DNA of 64,000 nucleotides from an uncultured Marinomonas sp. (GTDB lineage: Bacteria; Pseudomonadota; Gammaproteobacteria; Pseudomonadales; Marinomonadaceae), in NCBI GenBank assembly GCA_947493575.1, contig CANLRQ010000008.1:61974-125973 (forward strand), written 5' to 3'. The notes under the pieces were generated by a model. It had not been told where the DNA came from and made no database searches. It saw nothing but the letters and a program-made list of their open reading frames with translations. Positions 40,858 to 51,233 of the stretch are shown here, one piece after another. How positions within the stretch are numbered: the first letter of the stretch is position 1; every line of letters starts with the position of its first letter. The position numbers and the translations under genes were made by a program.

Positions 40858-42271
40858 TTTAACAGCTCAGTACAATATTCCCACAATGAGGCGCATTCAA
40901 AAAATCCACTTTATTGGAATAGGTGGAGTAGGTATGTGTGGGATTGCAGAAGTGCTTCACAATCAAGGCTATATAGTATCTGGCTCAGATTTGAATGTAT
41001 CTTCTACAACAAAAAGGTTGGAGAAATTGGGAATTACTGTTGTTATTGGTCATGAAGAGAAAAACGTTCATGATGTTCACGTAATAGTGGTGTCTACAGC
41101 AATTAATCCAGAAAACCCAGAAATTAAATGGGCAAAAGAAAATCGTGTGCCTATTGTTAGGCGTGCAGAAATGCTTGCTGAGTTAATGCGATATAGGCAT
41201 GGAATTGCTGTTGCAGGCACACATGGTAAGACGACTACAACGAGTTTAATGGCATCTGTATTAGCTTCTACAGGTGACGCTCCAACTTTTGTAATAGGAG
41301 GGCGTTTAACCAGTGCCGGCGCAAATGCTCAATTAGGTAGTAGTGCTTATCTTGTCGCGGAAGCCGATGAAAGCGACGCGTCTTTTTTACATCTGCAACC
41401 TCAAACAGTCATTGTTACTAACATTGATGAAGATCATATGGATACGTATCAGGGTGACTTTGAGAATGTCAAAAAGGCCTTTATAGAGTTTATTCATAAT
41501 TTACCGTTTTATGGTTTGGCGGTTCTTTGTGTTGATGACAAAAATGTAAGAGATATTTTGCCTCATATTAGTCGTCCAATTTTAACTTATGGAATTGACG
41601 AAACAGCTGACGTCTACGCAACTGATATTGTTCAATCAGGGCGTTTTTGTGAGTTTATAGCGCATCGACCGGACAGTGAGCCATTAAAAATTCGTTTACC
41701 AATGCCTGGTAGGCATAATGTATTAAATGCCCTATCTACAATTGCTGTAGCAACAGATTTAGGCGTGAGTGGTGCCGAAATTCAAGCGGGATTAATGGGG
41801 TTTGAAGGAGTAGGCAGGCGTTTTCAAGAGCAAGAATCTTTAACCTTGAAAGATTCGAGTAAAGTCATGTTTATTGATGATTATGGACATCACCCAAGAG
41901 AGGTTGATGCAACAATTAAAGCAATCAGAGCTGGTTGGCCTGAGAAGCGTTTGGTCATGATTTATCAGCCTCACAGATATACAAGAACTCGCGATTTATA
42001 TGAAGACTTTGTACAAGTCCTTTCGCAAGTGGATGTCCTTCTATTGCTAGAGGTATATTCAGCAGGGGAAGTTCCAATCAATGGGGCTGATAGCCGATCC
42101 TTGTGTGGTAGCATTCGGCTGCGAGGTAGTATTGATCCAATATATGTTGGCCGTACTGAAGATTTATCGTCCATTCTTAGTAATGTATTAAAAGGCGATG
42201 ATCTTATGATTACTCAAGGTGCTGGTGATATTGGTGTTATATCCAAAAAACTTTCTGTAGATGGAGTTTAG
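40850..42271 (+). CDS. murC: UDP-MurNAc:L-alanine ligase MurC
   Basis: MurC adds L-alanine to UDP-MurNAc, the first peptide step. The 473-residue protein has [25 protein letters not shown]-loop [58 protein letters not shown] and [13 protein letters not shown]. The ATG at 40850 overlaps the murG stop; an internal Met at residue 13 begins the strictly conserved part. It overlaps the upstream frame of ddlB slightly. Confidence 0.97.
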   Translation: MIDLTAQYNIPTMRRIQKIHFIGIGGVGMCGIAEVLHNQGYIVSGSDLNVSSTTKRLEKLGITVVIGHEEKNVHDVHVIVVSTAINPENPEIKWAKENRVPIVRRAEMLAELMRYRHGIAVAGTHGKTTTTSLMASVLASTGDAPTFVIGGRLTSAGANAQLGSSAYLVAEADESDASFLHLQPQTVIVTNIDEDHMDTYQGDFENVKKAFIEFIHNLPFYGLAVLCVDDKNVRDILPHISRPILTYGIDETADVYATDIVQSGRFCEFIAHRPDSEPLKIRLPMPGRHNVLNALSTIAVATDLGVSGAEIQAGLMGFEGVGRRFQEQESLTLKDSSKVMFIDDYGHHPREVDATIKAIRAGWPEKRLVMIYQPHRYTRTRDLYEDFVQVLSQVDVLLLLEVYSAGEVPINGADSRSLCGSIRLRGSIDPIYVGRTEDLSSILSNVLKGDDLMITQGAGDIGVISKKLSVDGV

Positions 42272-42272
42272 T

Positions 42273-43220
42273 ATGGTTGATGCGCCCCTTAAAGAGCGAA
42301 TAATAGCTGTTATATATGGTGGTAAATCTTCAGAGCGAGCTGTTTCATTGCAAAGCGGGCAATTGGTTGCTCAGGCATTATTGAGTAAAGGCTATCGAGT
42401 TGTTGAAATTGATTTATACGGTGAAAATGGTGAGCTTGACCCTGTCGTTCAATTGTTAGAAACAGAGTATCATTTGGCCTACATTGCGCTTCATGGAGGC
42501 GAAGGGGAAGATGGTCGGGTTCAATCTTTACTGGAAATGTTAAACAAGCCTTACACTGGAAGTCGTCCTCTTGCATGTGGCTTTGCTATGGATAAGGTGT
42601 TGAGCAAAAAATATTGGCAGGGGATTGGTATCCCGACACCTAAATATGTGTCGTTTAACTCAATGCCATCGGTTACTGATATTGAACAAGAACTCTCTTA
42701 TCCTATTATTGTCAAACCCTCTCGGGAAGGTTCTACTTTTGGCATAAATAAGGCGTTAAATCGTTTTGAGTTAGAGTCTGCTTTGAAAGATGCATTAAGT
42801 TATGATTCTGAGATTTTAGTTGAGCAGTTTGTTGATGGACCTGAATTTACTGTAGCAATTATTGGAAATGAGGCTTATCCAGTAATCGGTTTAAAGCCGG
42901 CAGAAAGTCATAGATTGTATGATTATGATGCTAAATACATAGCGGATGATACTCAATATTTATTGCCATGTGGTTTGAGTGAGTCTGAAGAATCTTATGT
43001 TAAGAGCATTGCGTTGCAGGCATATTTGTCTGTTGGTTGTACTGGTTGGGGGCGTGTTGATGTTATGCAAGATAAAACGGGAGACTTTTGGGTGCTGGAA
43101 GTAAACACATCTCCTGGTATGACTTCCCACAGCTTAGTGCCTATGTCTGCAGCTCATGTCGGAATTGATTATGCCGATTTAGTAGAGAAAATCGCACTTT
43201 CAGCTTGGGCGGTGGCATAG
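42273..43220 (+). CDS. ddlB: D-alanine--D-alanine ligase
   Basis: Ddl makes the D-Ala-D-Ala dipeptide used by MurF. This ATP-grasp enzyme of 315 residues has VIYGGKSSERAVSLQSG, ALHGGEGEDGRVQSLLEML, YTGSRPLACGFAMDK, PIIVKPSREGSTFGI, LVEQFVDGPEFTVAIIG, GCTGWGRVDVM and EVNTSPGMTSHSLVP. ATG 42273, six bases after GGAG, is chosen over ATG 42261, which has no ribosome-binding site. Position between murC and ftsQ is as in E. coli. Confidence 0.96.
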   Translation: MVDAPLKERIIAVIYGGKSSERAVSLQSGQLVAQALLSKGYRVVEIDLYGENGELDPVVQLLETEYHLAYIALHGGEGEDGRVQSLLEMLNKPYTGSRPLACGFAMDKVLSKKYWQGIGIPTPKYVSFNSMPSVTDIEQELSYPIIVKPSREGSTFGINKALNRFELESALKDALSYDSEILVEQFVDGPEFTVAIIGNEAYPVIGLKPAESHRLYDYDAKYIADDTQYLLPCGLSESEESYVKSIALQAYLSVGCTGWGRVDVMQDKTGDFWVLEVNTSPGMTSHSLVPMSAAHVGIDYADLVEKIALSAWAVA

Positions 43221-43226
43221 CATATA

Positions 43227-43910
43227 ATGAGAATGTTGGCTTTGTTTGGCGCATCTTTGCTCGTGATTTTGGCAACATTTCAAGGTTACATTGAAAAGCA
43301 GAACTGGTTCGCTATCGAGCATGTTTCTGTTACTGGGAACTTCACGCACACTTCTGATGCACAGTTATTAAACTTTTATAATAATGTGTTAGGAGAGAGC
43401 TTGTTGTCTCATTCCTTAGAAAGCCTTTTGGCTCTGGCCATTACTCCTGAATGGATTAAATCCGCCTCAATAAGAAAAGTGTGGCCTAATAAAATACAAA
43501 TCCATGCTGTAGAACATACTCCTTTAGCTATATGGCGTGAAAGGAGCTTAATTACCTCTAATGGGCAAATTATTACCCCTTCTGCGGTGCCTAATCTCTC
43601 TCTTCCCAACTTGTTTGGCCCTGAAGGGGCTCATCAAATTGTTTTGGAACAGTTTGAATTGGTAAGTCAGGTGCTTTCATCTACTGATTTACGTGCTATA
43701 AATCTCACTCTTGAAGCTAGGGGGGCGTGGTCGATCACATTATCGAATAATCTTGTTGTTCGTCTAGGGCGAGAAGAGGTTTTGGCGCGGCTTCAGCGTT
43801 TTATTGCCGTGTATAAAAGTGATTTATCAGGTAGAATAAGTGAAATTATAAGTATCGATGCACGCTATCCTCATGGTGTGTCAGTAGATTGGAAAAAAGA
43901 GATTCAGTAA
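43227..43910 (+). CDS. ftsQ: Cell division protein FtsQ
   Basis: FtsQ is the bitopic divisome scaffold that binds FtsL-FtsB. The 227-residue protein has almost no cytosolic part, since the membrane helix starts at about residue 3 (MLALFGASLLVILATFQGYI). A POTRA domain (WFAIEHVSVTGNFTHTSDAQL) and the beta domain follow (SIRKVWPNKIQIHAVEHTPLAIW; VRLGREEVLARLQRF; IDARYPHGVSVDWK). It is shorter than E. coli FtsQ, mainly because the cytosolic tail is missing; an in-frame stop at 43218 excludes a longer form. Confidence 0.93.
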   Translation: MRMLALFGASLLVILATFQGYIEKQNWFAIEHVSVTGNFTHTSDAQLLNFYNNVLGESLLSHSLESLLALAITPEWIKSASIRKVWPNKIQIHAVEHTPLAIWRERSLITSNGQIITPSAVPNLSLPNLFGPEGAHQIVLEQFELVSQVLSSTDLRAINLTLEARGAWSITLSNNLVVRLGREEVLARLQRFIAVYKSDLSGRISEIISIDARYPHGVSVDWKKEIQ

Positions 43911-43969
43911 TTGGTCTGGGTTTTGCTTTTATCTGGTTGGTTTTTGAGCGATTTTTTTAGGAAATCTAG

Positions 43970-45235
43970 ATGATAGTCGGTTTGGATGTAGGCACATCAA
44001 AAATAGTATGCTTGGTTGGTGAAGTGACTGATGAGGGTTATGTTGAAGTTGTTGGCATAGGCTCACATGCTGCTAAGGGTATGAAGAGAGGTGTTGTAGT
44101 TAACATCGAATCGACAGTGCAATCAATTCAAAGAGCCGTTGAAGAAGCTGAATTAATGGCGGGATGTAATATCCATTCTGTGTTTGTTAGTGTATCGGGA
44201 AGTCATATTAGATCATTGAACTCACATGGCATAGTCGCTGTAAAAGATGGCGAAGTTCAAGAAGCGGATATTGAAAGGGTAATTGATGCTGCCCAAGCCG
44301 TTCCAATCCCATCTGACCAACGTGTTTTACATATTTTGCCTCAAGAATACAGTATAGATTCTCAAGAAGGGATTAAAGATCCTTTGGGTATGTCAGGCGT
44401 TAGATTAGAGGCAAATGTTCATTTGATCTCTGGCGCTTCTAATGCAGTAATGAATATTGAAAAATGTATTAAGCGATGTGGATTGGGTGTTGATGGCGTT
44501 ATATTGTCGCAATTGGCGTCAAGTCATTCATCATTAAGTGATGATGAAAAAGAGCTGGGTGTTTGCTTGGTTGATATCGGAGCTGGAACCGCAGATTTGG
44601 CAATTTGGATTGATGGGTCAATCCATCATACTTCGGTTGTTCCTGTTGCTGGTGATCAGGTTACAAATGATATATCTATGGCGTTAAGAACACCTACTCA
44701 ACATGCTGAAAATATTAAAACTAAATATGCCTGCGCCTTATCTTCTATGGCAAATTCTGACCAGTCTATAGACGTCCCTAGCGTGGGTGATAGGCAGTCA
44801 AGAACAATCTCTCGTCATGCGTTGGCTGAGGTGGTTGAGGCAAGGTATGAAGAAATTTATAATTTGGTTCTTGATGAGTTAAGGCGAAGCGGGTATGCCG
44901 AAAGAATTCCTGCTGGGATCGTGTTAACTGGAGGAACCTCTCAAATTGAAGGGGCTATTGATTTAGCAGAAAAAGTGTTTGATATGCCTGTTCGGCTTTC
45001 ATTTTTAGAGAAAGTTAATGGTGTGTCAGATGTTGTTGATAGTCCTATTTATTCAACAGGTGTAGGTTTAATTACACTTGGAAGTAAAGATTATGATTCA
45101 GATGGTATTTCATCGTCTAGAATTCAGAAAGTGATTAGTGAGACTCCTGACTCTAACAAGGTTGATTCTAAGTTATCTGTAAATGTCACTGATGTGTGGC
45201 GTAATATGAAGAATTGGTTTCAGAGTAATTTATAG
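43970..45235 (+). CDS. ftsA: Cell division protein FtsA
   Basis: FtsA is an actin-like ATPase that tethers FtsZ to the membrane and recruits the divisome. The 421-residue protein has the phosphate-1 motif VGLDVGTSKIVCLVGE, the 1C domain (HSVFVSVSGSHIRSLNSHG), phosphate-2 LVDIGAGTADLAIW and the adenosine motif IVLTGGTSQIEGA. Its C-terminal amphipathic membrane-targeting helix is VWRNMKNWFQSN. ATG 43970 follows AGGAAA; the N-terminus is short, starting right at the ATPase fold. Confidence 0.96.
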   Translation: MIVGLDVGTSKIVCLVGEVTDEGYVEVVGIGSHAAKGMKRGVVVNIESTVQSIQRAVEEAELMAGCNIHSVFVSVSGSHIRSLNSHGIVAVKDGEVQEADIERVIDAAQAVPIPSDQRVLHILPQEYSIDSQEGIKDPLGMSGVRLEANVHLISGASNAVMNIEKCIKRCGLGVDGVILSQLASSHSSLSDDEKELGVCLVDIGAGTADLAIWIDGSIHHTSVVPVAGDQVTNDISMALRTPTQHAENIKTKYACALSSMANSDQSIDVPSVGDRQSRTISRHALAEVVEARYEEIYNLVLDELRRSGYAERIPAGIVLTGGTSQIEGAIDLAEKVFDMPVRLSFLEKVNGVSDVVDSPIYSTGVGLITLGSKDYDSDGISSSRIQKVISETPDSNKVDSKLSVNVTDVWRNMKNWFQSNL

Positions 45236-45278
45236 TCAGGAATGGTAGCGAGCGTATAAGTTGAGGAGCGATAAGCCC

Positions 45279-46514
45279 ATGAGTGTTTTTGATCTGGCCG
45301 ATGATAATGTATCTGATAATGCTGTTATTAAGGTGATTGGCGTTGGCGGCGGCGGCGGTAATGCTGTTCGCCATATGTTGGAAAATCGCCTTGAAGGCGT
45401 TGAATTTATTTGTGCTAACACTGACTCAAAAGCGTTAGTAGGATTCGAGACTGGTGTGTCATTGCAGCTTGGTTCGACTATTACTAAGGGTTTAGGTGCT
45501 GGCGCTAATCCGAGTGTAGGTAGAGATTCTGCATTAGAAGATGAAGAGAAAATCACGCAATTGATTTCTGGTGCTGATATGGTATTTATCACGGCAGGAA
45601 TGGGAGGTGGTACTGGAACAGGTGCTGCACCTGTAATTGCGAGGGTGGCGAGAGAAATGGGGATATTGACTGTTGCAGTCGTAACTCGTCCATTTCCTTT
45701 TGAAGGTCGCCGTCGAGCTAAGGTTGCGGATGAAGGTGTGAGGGAGCTAAGAGATAATGTAGATTCTCTTATAATTGTTCCAAATGAGCGCTTACTTCCT
45801 GTCTTAGGTAAAAACATTTCGTTACTGAAGGCGTTTGGTGAAGCTAATAATGTTTTGTTTAATGCTGTTCAAGGTATTACCGATTTGATCATGCGTCCTG
45901 GCTTAATTAATGTCGATTTTGCTGATGTTCGTACAGTTATGTCGGAAATGGGTATGGCGATGATGGGGACGGGAACGTCAACAGGAGAAGAGCGTGCTCG
46001 AATTGCAGCTGAGTCTGCTATTCATAACCCATTGCTTGAAGACATTAACCTTAAAGGTGCAAGGGGTGTTTTGGTTAACATCACGGCTAATGAAGAAGTT
46101 GGTCTTTCTGAGTTTACGGAAGTGGGTGGAATTATAGAAGAGTATGCTTCTGAGGATGCTACCGTAGTGATAGGGTGTGCAATTGATCCTGCTGTTGGTG
46201 ATGAAATGAGAGTAACAGTTGTTGCAACAGGTTTGGAGCGTTCTGAAGGTTCTGTCTCTGTGTTGTCTGGAGCCTCAGTTGCTAAGGCTGTTGGGGATTC
46301 TGTTGTTTCTCCGGTGTCAGTTGCTGCAGCGCCTCAATCTAATGAAACGGTATCTAGTCCTGTTATTACTCCAAAAATTGTAACTGAGTCTGTGGTTCAG
46401 TCGCCAAAAAATGAAGTAGAGAAATCAGATTCTGAGCTTAGTTCTAAATCTTCTTCAGATGAAAAGTTGTCTTATTTAGATATACCTGCTTTTCTACGCC
46501 GACAAGCAGATTGA
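45279..46514 (+). CDS. ftsZ: Cell division protein FtsZ
   Basis: FtsZ is the tubulin-like GTPase that forms the division ring. The 411-residue protein has [27 protein letters not shown], the tubulin signature [28 protein letters not shown] and [12 protein letters not shown] Ser/Val-rich variable linker (about 320-395) leads to the conserved C-terminal peptide [12 protein letters not shown], which binds FtsA and ZipA. ATG 45279 is ten bases after GAGGAG; an in-frame TTG six codons upstream is less likely. Confidence 0.98.
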   Translation: MSVFDLADDNVSDNAVIKVIGVGGGGGNAVRHMLENRLEGVEFICANTDSKALVGFETGVSLQLGSTITKGLGAGANPSVGRDSALEDEEKITQLISGADMVFITAGMGGGTGTGAAPVIARVAREMGILTVAVVTRPFPFEGRRRAKVADEGVRELRDNVDSLIIVPNERLLPVLGKNISLLKAFGEANNVLFNAVQGITDLIMRPGLINVDFADVRTVMSEMGMAMMGTGTSTGEERARIAAESAIHNPLLEDINLKGARGVLVNITANEEVGLSEFTEVGGIIEEYASEDATVVIGCAIDPAVGDEMRVTVVATGLERSEGSVSVLSGASVAKAVGDSVVSPVSVAAAPQSNETVSSPVITPKIVTESVVQSPKNEVEKSDSELSSKSSSDEKLSYLDIPAFLRRQAD

Positions 46515-46616
46515 AAATGGTAAGCAATGTGCAAAGATGTTAATGCTGTTTGTGTAAAATTAGTTAAATTGATATCATGGTCATAATATTTTGGTCTTTA
46601 AAATTGTAGGAAAGCA

Positions 46617-47528
46617 ATGATACGTCAGCGAACCCTTAAGAATATTATTCGCGCTACAGGAGTTGGTTTACATTCCGGTGAAAAAGTCTATTTGACACTT
46701 AAGCCTGCACCAGTAAATGCAGGTATTGTGTTTGTTAGAACTGATTTGGAACCAGCTGTGGAAATTCATGCAAATGCTGAAGCGGTAGGCTCTACTAATT
46801 TGGCAACAGCGCTTTGTAGTAATGGCGTAACAATAAGTACTGTTGAACACCTTTTATCGGCAATGGCTGGGCTCGGTGTTGATAATGCTTATGTAGAAGT
46901 AAGTGCGAGCGAACTTCCTTTAATGGATGGCAGTGCAAGCCCATTTGTATTTTTGTTGCAGTCAGCTGGGCTTGAAGAGCAAGATGCTTATAAGAAATTT
47001 ATCCGAATTAAGAAGCCGGTTGTAGTAAGAGATGGAGATAAGTTTGCGTCTCTTGAGCCTCATTCAGGCTTTAAGCTTTCTTTTTCAATTGATTTTGATC
47101 ATCCGGCAATTGGTGAAGATGTTCAGTCTACGGTGATGGATTTCTCTACAACAGCTTTTGTTAAGGAAATAAGTAGAGCAAGAACATTTGGCTTTATGAA
47201 AGACCTTGAGTATTTTAAAAGTAACAACTTAGCGCGTGGCGCAAACATGGAAAATGCAGTTGTACTTGATGAATATCGTGTTTTAAATGATGAAGGTCTA
47301 AGATATCATGATGAGCTTGTCAGGCATAAGGTATTAGATGCAATAGGTGATCTATATCTTTTGGGGCACAGTCTTATTGGTGAGTACAAAGCAAATAAAT
47401 CTGGACATGCATTAAATAATAATTTGCTTAGAGAGTTGTTGGCTCAAGAAGATGCTTGGGAATATGTTGTTTTTGAAAGTGAGAGTCAGTTGCTTCCTAT
47501 CTCTTATTCTGAGCCAGTTACTGCTTAA
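46617..47528 (+). CDS. lpxC: UDP-3-O-acyl-N-acetylglucosamine deacetylase
   Basis: LpxC performs the first committed step of lipid A synthesis. The 303-residue zinc enzyme starts [24 protein letters not shown]. It has the zinc His in [42 protein letters not shown] and the [14 protein letters not shown] motif with the second His and Asp. It closes the dcw cluster, as in E. coli. Here a minus-strand block rather than secA follows directly. Confidence 0.97.
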   Translation: MIRQRTLKNIIRATGVGLHSGEKVYLTLKPAPVNAGIVFVRTDLEPAVEIHANAEAVGSTNLATALCSNGVTISTVEHLLSAMAGLGVDNAYVEVSASELPLMDGSASPFVFLLQSAGLEEQDAYKKFIRIKKPVVVRDGDKFASLEPHSGFKLSFSIDFDHPAIGEDVQSTVMDFSTTAFVKEISRARTFGFMKDLEYFKSNNLARGANMENAVVLDEYRVLNDEGLRYHDELVRHKVLDAIGDLYLLGHSLIGEYKANKSGHALNNNLLRELLAQEDAWEYVVFESESQLLPISYSEPVTA

Positions 47529-47560
47529 GTTTTCGGTATAAAAAATTTATATAAATATTG

Positions 47561-47592
47561 AAGGTTGGTATAGCAATGTACTGGCCTTTTTT
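47561..47592 (+). terminator. Terminator after lpxC
   Basis: AAGGTTGGTA and TACTGGCCTT form a 10-bp stem with three G-U pairs over TAGCAATG, followed by a T-run. It probably ends the dcw transcript. Confidence 0.7.
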
Positions 47593-47677
47593 ATTGGCTA
47601 TAGCGTGTGAATTTGGAGTGGATTGTTTATATTGTGAGTTGTAGAGGTCTTTTTCTGAATTTTAAAATCGATTAAGC

Positions 47678-47708
47678 AAAAAAAAACCCACCTTATGGTG
47701 GGTTTTTT
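47678..47708. terminator. Bidirectional terminator between lpxC and fusA2
   Basis: ACCCACC and GGTGGGT pair over TTAT, with an A-run on the left and a T-run on the right. It serves the minus-strand EF-G gene and backs up lpxC termination. Confidence 0.85.
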
Positions 47709-47725
47709 GTAATTGCTAAGAAGAC

Positions 47726-49810
47726 TTATTTTTCTTCTTTTTTGGCTCTTTGTGCTTCAATTACTACTTCTGCTACAGAGTTCGGGCAAGGTAGGTAGTG
47801 AGAGAATAGCATAGAGAATTGACCGCGTCCGGAAGTCATTGTACGTAGAGTACTGATGTAACCAAACATTTCAGATAGAGGAACGTCAGCTTTAATTCGC
47901 ACGCCTGTCACGCCTTTCTCTTGGTCTTTGATCATGCCGCGACGACGGTTAAGGTCACCGATTACATCACCAACGTGGTCGTCAGGAGTAAATACATCAA
48001 CATTCATGATAGGCTCAATCAATTGAGGGCCAGCTTTTGGAATAGATTGACGGAAAGCGCCTTTAGCTGCGATCTCAAATGCAACAGCAGAGGAGTCAAC
48101 TGCGTGGAATCCACCATCGTATAGCTCAACTTCTAGATCCAATACAGGGAAGCCAGCTAAAGTACCTTCTTCCATCATAGACTTGAAGCCTTTTTCTACA
48201 GCAGGGAAGAATTCTTTTGGTACGTTACCGCCCACTACGGAAGAAGAGAACTTGAAGCCTGAGCCTGGCTCACCTGGTTTGATGCGATAATCAATTTTAC
48301 CAAATTGACCGGAACCACCAGATTGCTTCTTATGAGTGTAAGAATCTTCAACTTCACGAGTGATAGTTTCACGGTAAGCAACCTGAGGTTGGCCAACAAC
48401 TAAGTCAACACCGTATGTGCGCTTAAGGATATCAACCTTGATGTCTAGGTGAAGTTCACCCATACCTTTAAGGATTGTTTCGCCAGTTTCTTGATCTGTT
48501 TCAACTCGGAATGTTGGATCTTCAGCAACCATCTTACCGATCGCGATACCCATTTTCTCATTACCGCCTTTATCTTTAGGAGTAACAGAGATAGAGATTA
48601 CTGGATCCGGGAAAACCATTGCTTCAAGTGTGCAAGGGTGTTTAACGTCGCAAAGGGTGTGACCAGTTTGAACGTTTTTCATGCCTACGATTGCGATAAT
48701 GTCGCCGGCTTGTGCAGTGCTGATTTCTTTACGGTCATCTGCTTGCATTTCAACCATGCGGCCTACACGTTCCGTCTTGCCTGTGAAGCTGTTCAGGATT
48801 GTGTCGCCCTTGTTTAGTGTGCCAGAGTAAACTCGAACAAAAGTCAGTGCGCCAAAGCGGTCGTCCATTATTTTGAAAGCAAGAGCTTTGAAAGGCTCGC
48901 TAGCATCAACAATTGCTTTCTCGCCGTTTGGATTACCTTCTTCGTCAGTTAAATCTTGTGGGATAACGTCAGTAGGGTTTGGTAGGTAATCAACAACAGC
49001 GTCAAGAAGAAGTTGCATACCTTTGTTTTTGAAGGCAGAACCACAATATGTTGGGAAGAATGCAAGATCACGAGTACCAGTACGGATACAACGTTTGATT
49101 TCTTCAACTGAAGGCTCTTCGCCTTCCATGTAAGCCATCATTAGGTCGTCATCTTGCTCAACCGCAGTCTCGATAAGCTTTTCACGATACTCTTCTACTT
49201 GATCAGCCATATCTGCTGGAACGTCTTCAACAGAATAGTTTTCTGGTTGACCGGTTTCGTCCCAGATGTAAGCTTTGCGGCTAAGTAGATCTACAACGCC
49301 ACAGAACTCATCTTCCGTTCCGATTGGTAAAACCATCACTAATGGCGTTGCACCAAGAACGTTTTCTACTTGCTTTGTTACACGGAAAAAATCAGCACCT
49401 AGACGGTCTAATTTGTTTACAAAAATAATACGTGCAACTTCTGATTCGTTAGCATAGCGCCAGTTTGTTTCAGATTGAGGCTCTACACCGCCTGATCCAC
49501 AAAATACACCAACACCACCATCAAGTACTTTTAGGGAACGGTATACTTCAACTGTGAAGTCAACGTGCCCAGGAGTGTCGATAACATTGAAACGGTGATC
49601 TTTCCAGAAACAACTTACGGCAGCAGATTGGATAGTAATACCGCGCTCAGCTTCTTGAGTCATGAAATCTGTTGTAGATTCACCTTCATGAACCTCACCG
49701 ATTTTATGGATCATACCGGTAAGTTTAAGAATACGTTCTGTAGTTGTAGTTTTACCCGCATCAACGTGGGCAAAAATACCGATGTTTCTGTATTTTGATA
49801 AGTCAGCCAT
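47726..49810 (-). CDS. fusA: Elongation factor G, second (non-str-operon) type
   Basis: A 694-residue translational GTPase catalysing ribosomal translocation or a related step. It has G1 [15 protein letters not shown], switch [30 protein letters not shown], domain II, domain IV ([34 protein letters not shown]) and domain V ([20 protein letters not shown]). The wording of the sequence ([38 protein letters not shown]) matches the second EF-G paralogue of Vibrio and Shewanella. The gene is alone rather than next to rpsL/rpsG/tuf. A str-operon EF-G is expected elsewhere. Confidence 0.93.
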   Translation of the reverse strand: MADLSKYRNIGIFAHVDAGKTTTTERILKLTGMIHKIGEVHEGESTTDFMTQEAERGITIQSAAVSCFWKDHRFNVIDTPGHVDFTVEVYRSLKVLDGGVGVFCGSGGVEPQSETNWRYANESEVARIIFVNKLDRLGADFFRVTKQVENVLGATPLVMVLPIGTEDEFCGVVDLLSRKAYIWDETGQPENYSVEDVPADMADQVEEYREKLIETAVEQDDDLMMAYMEGEEPSVEEIKRCIRTGTRDLAFFPTYCGSAFKNKGMQLLLDAVVDYLPNPTDVIPQDLTDEEGNPNGEKAIVDASEPFKALAFKIMDDRFGALTFVRVYSGTLNKGDTILNSFTGKTERVGRMVEMQADDRKEISTAQAGDIIAIVGMKNVQTGHTLCDVKHPCTLEAMVFPDPVISISVTPKDKGGNEKMGIAIGKMVAEDPTFRVETDQETGETILKGMGELHLDIKVDILKRTYGVDLVVGQPQVAYRETITREVEDSYTHKKQSGGSGQFGKIDYRIKPGEPGSGFKFSSSVVGGNVPKEFFPAVEKGFKSMMEEGTLAGFPVLDLEVELYDGGFHAVDSSAVAFEIAAKGAFRQSIPKAGPQLIEPIMNVDVFTPDDHVGDVIGDLNRRRGMIKDQEKGVTGVRIKADVPLSEMFGYISTLRTMTSGRGQFSMLFSHYLPCPNSVAEVVIEAQRAKKEEK

Positions 49811-50012
49811 TGCTCTACTCTAATAAGTGAAGGACAAAAATTTCGCGAAAAGGCCAAGGTCTTTTACCTGTGCCCTTCGCGTTGGTTATTCCATTATTTT
49901 CTTACTCCTATAGGCGATAAATCGACTTACTAAAGTGAGTGAAGAAATTGATAATGTAAATTCACGGGGGATTATAGAGTAAAAATGTCAAATGAAAAAG
50001 CGATCCTTTGCT

Positions 50013-50058
50013 AACTAAGTAATAAGAGTGTGAATCTTCACATATTACTTGGTTTTTT
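50013..50058 (+). terminator. Long hairpin with T-run on the plus strand, orphan terminator
   Basis: AACTAAGTAATA (50013-50024) pairs with TATTACTTGGTT (50043-50054), and the inner TGTGAA pairs with TTCACA; TTTT follows on the plus strand. Both neighbouring genes are on the minus strand. In the minus direction no T-run follows, so it does not look like a terminator for the antiporter gene. Confidence 0.6.
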
Positions 50059-50062
50059 CTGC

Positions 50063-51232
50063 TTAATCTTTGCGCAATTTGTCAGAAATGGCAATCGGGG
50101 AGGGGTAGTTTAGAATAACCACATAAGTAGATAGGGCGAAACTCAAAATTGCTGTGGCCTGTATGACGTGTGATGCTAGATTTCCAATTAGTCCAATGCT
50201 TGTTGCCAAGTAGGCTATTAATAAGGAAAACTCACTTACTTGGCCTAATCTGAAGCCAACTTCCCAAGAAGTACTTTTGTCTTCTTTTAGGCCCTTGAGT
50301 AAGTATCTAAAAACAATGGGTTTTAATATGACGCTGCTTATTGCTAATGCTGCGGCTGGAATTATTACTGCACCCAATAAGCTTAAGTCAAAACTCGCTC
50401 CTATAGTGAAAAAGAAAAGGATAAGAAAGAAATCTCTTAAGGGCTTTAAATTGGTTGCTATGTATTGAGAAATTGGACTGGTTGCAAGTGCTACTCCTCC
50501 AATAAAGGCGCCCATTTCTGCTGAAAGACCAATTACTTCTGCTGTGATGGCTGTTGTTAGGCACCATCCAATCGATATTAAGAAAATATACTCATGGAAG
50601 CGATCAAAACGTGAAATTAGTTTTAAGAGTATGAATTTAACAAATAAGAAGGCAATGCCAATGAGAATGGGGAGGCCAAGTATCGGTAACACGAATTGCA
50701 TCATACCGGCATCGCTATTGCCTTCGATACTGTATAAAACAAGTAGTGCGGCAATCGCAATAATATCTTGTAATAAGAGTAGGCCTACAACAAGCTCACC
50801 TGTATGTTTGTGATGTAATACTGTAGTTGGTAGAAGCTTAATACAAACAATTGTACTGGAAAACATCATTGCTACACCAATAATAATGCTTTCCGTTTGA
50901 GAGTATCCAAATGCTTGTGAAATAGCATATCCAAAACTAGCAAACACTATTGATGAGAGGAGGGCGATCCACGACGCTTTTTTTAGCATGTTTATTAGAT
51001 GGCTTGGTTGCATATCCAAGCCTAATAAAAATAATAAAAAAATGATGCCAATATGGGACATTTCGTTCATTAGTTCCGGTTCATTGATTAGCCCTAGTGC
51101 ATAGGGGCCGAGTAGGGCTCCAAGAGCTATGTAGGCTATAATCAATGGTTGCCTTGTATAGAGTGCAAAAGTAGCAATAACTGTTGCACCGGCAAATATT
51201 AGAAAAAACGAATGAACTATGGATGCTTCCAT
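50063..51232 (-). CDS. CPA2-family cation:proton antiporter (Kef/NapA-like), without RCK domain
   Basis: A 389-residue integral membrane protein with about 12 predicted helices of the Na+/H+ exchanger fold. Family marks are LGPYALGLI, IGIIFLLFLLGLDMQP, FSSTIVCIKLL, LLLQDIIAIAALLVL (the ion-binding Asp) and EMGAFIGGVALATSP. It stops soon after the last helix and has no TrkA-N/RCK regulatory domain. The transported cation is not determinable by eye. It follows the SH3-domain gene with a single-base gap, so the two form one operon. Confidence 0.9.
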   Translation of the reverse strand: MEASIVHSFFLIFAGATVIATFALYTRQPLIIAYIALGALLGPYALGLINEPELMNEMSHIGIIFLLFLLGLDMQPSHLINMLKKASWIALLSSIVFASFGYAISQAFGYSQTESIIIGVAMMFSSTIVCIKLLPTTVLHHKHTGELVVGLLLLQDIIAIAALLVLYSIEGNSDAGMMQFVLPILGLPILIGIAFLFVKFILLKLISRFDRFHEYIFLISIGWCLTTAITAEVIGLSAEMGAFIGGVALATSPISQYIATNLKPLRDFFLILFFFTIGASFDLSLLGAVIIPAAALAISSVILKPIVFRYLLKGLKEDKSTSWEVGFRLGQVSEFSLLIAYLATSIGLIGNLASHVIQATAILSFALSTYVVILNYPSPIAISDKLRKD

Positions 51233-51233
51233 G

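Noticed and set aside
45236..45817. 193-codon minus-strand frame opposite ftsZ
   Set aside because: Shadow of the ftsZ coding frame; Pro/Ser-rich translation mirrors the Gly-rich FtsZ core.
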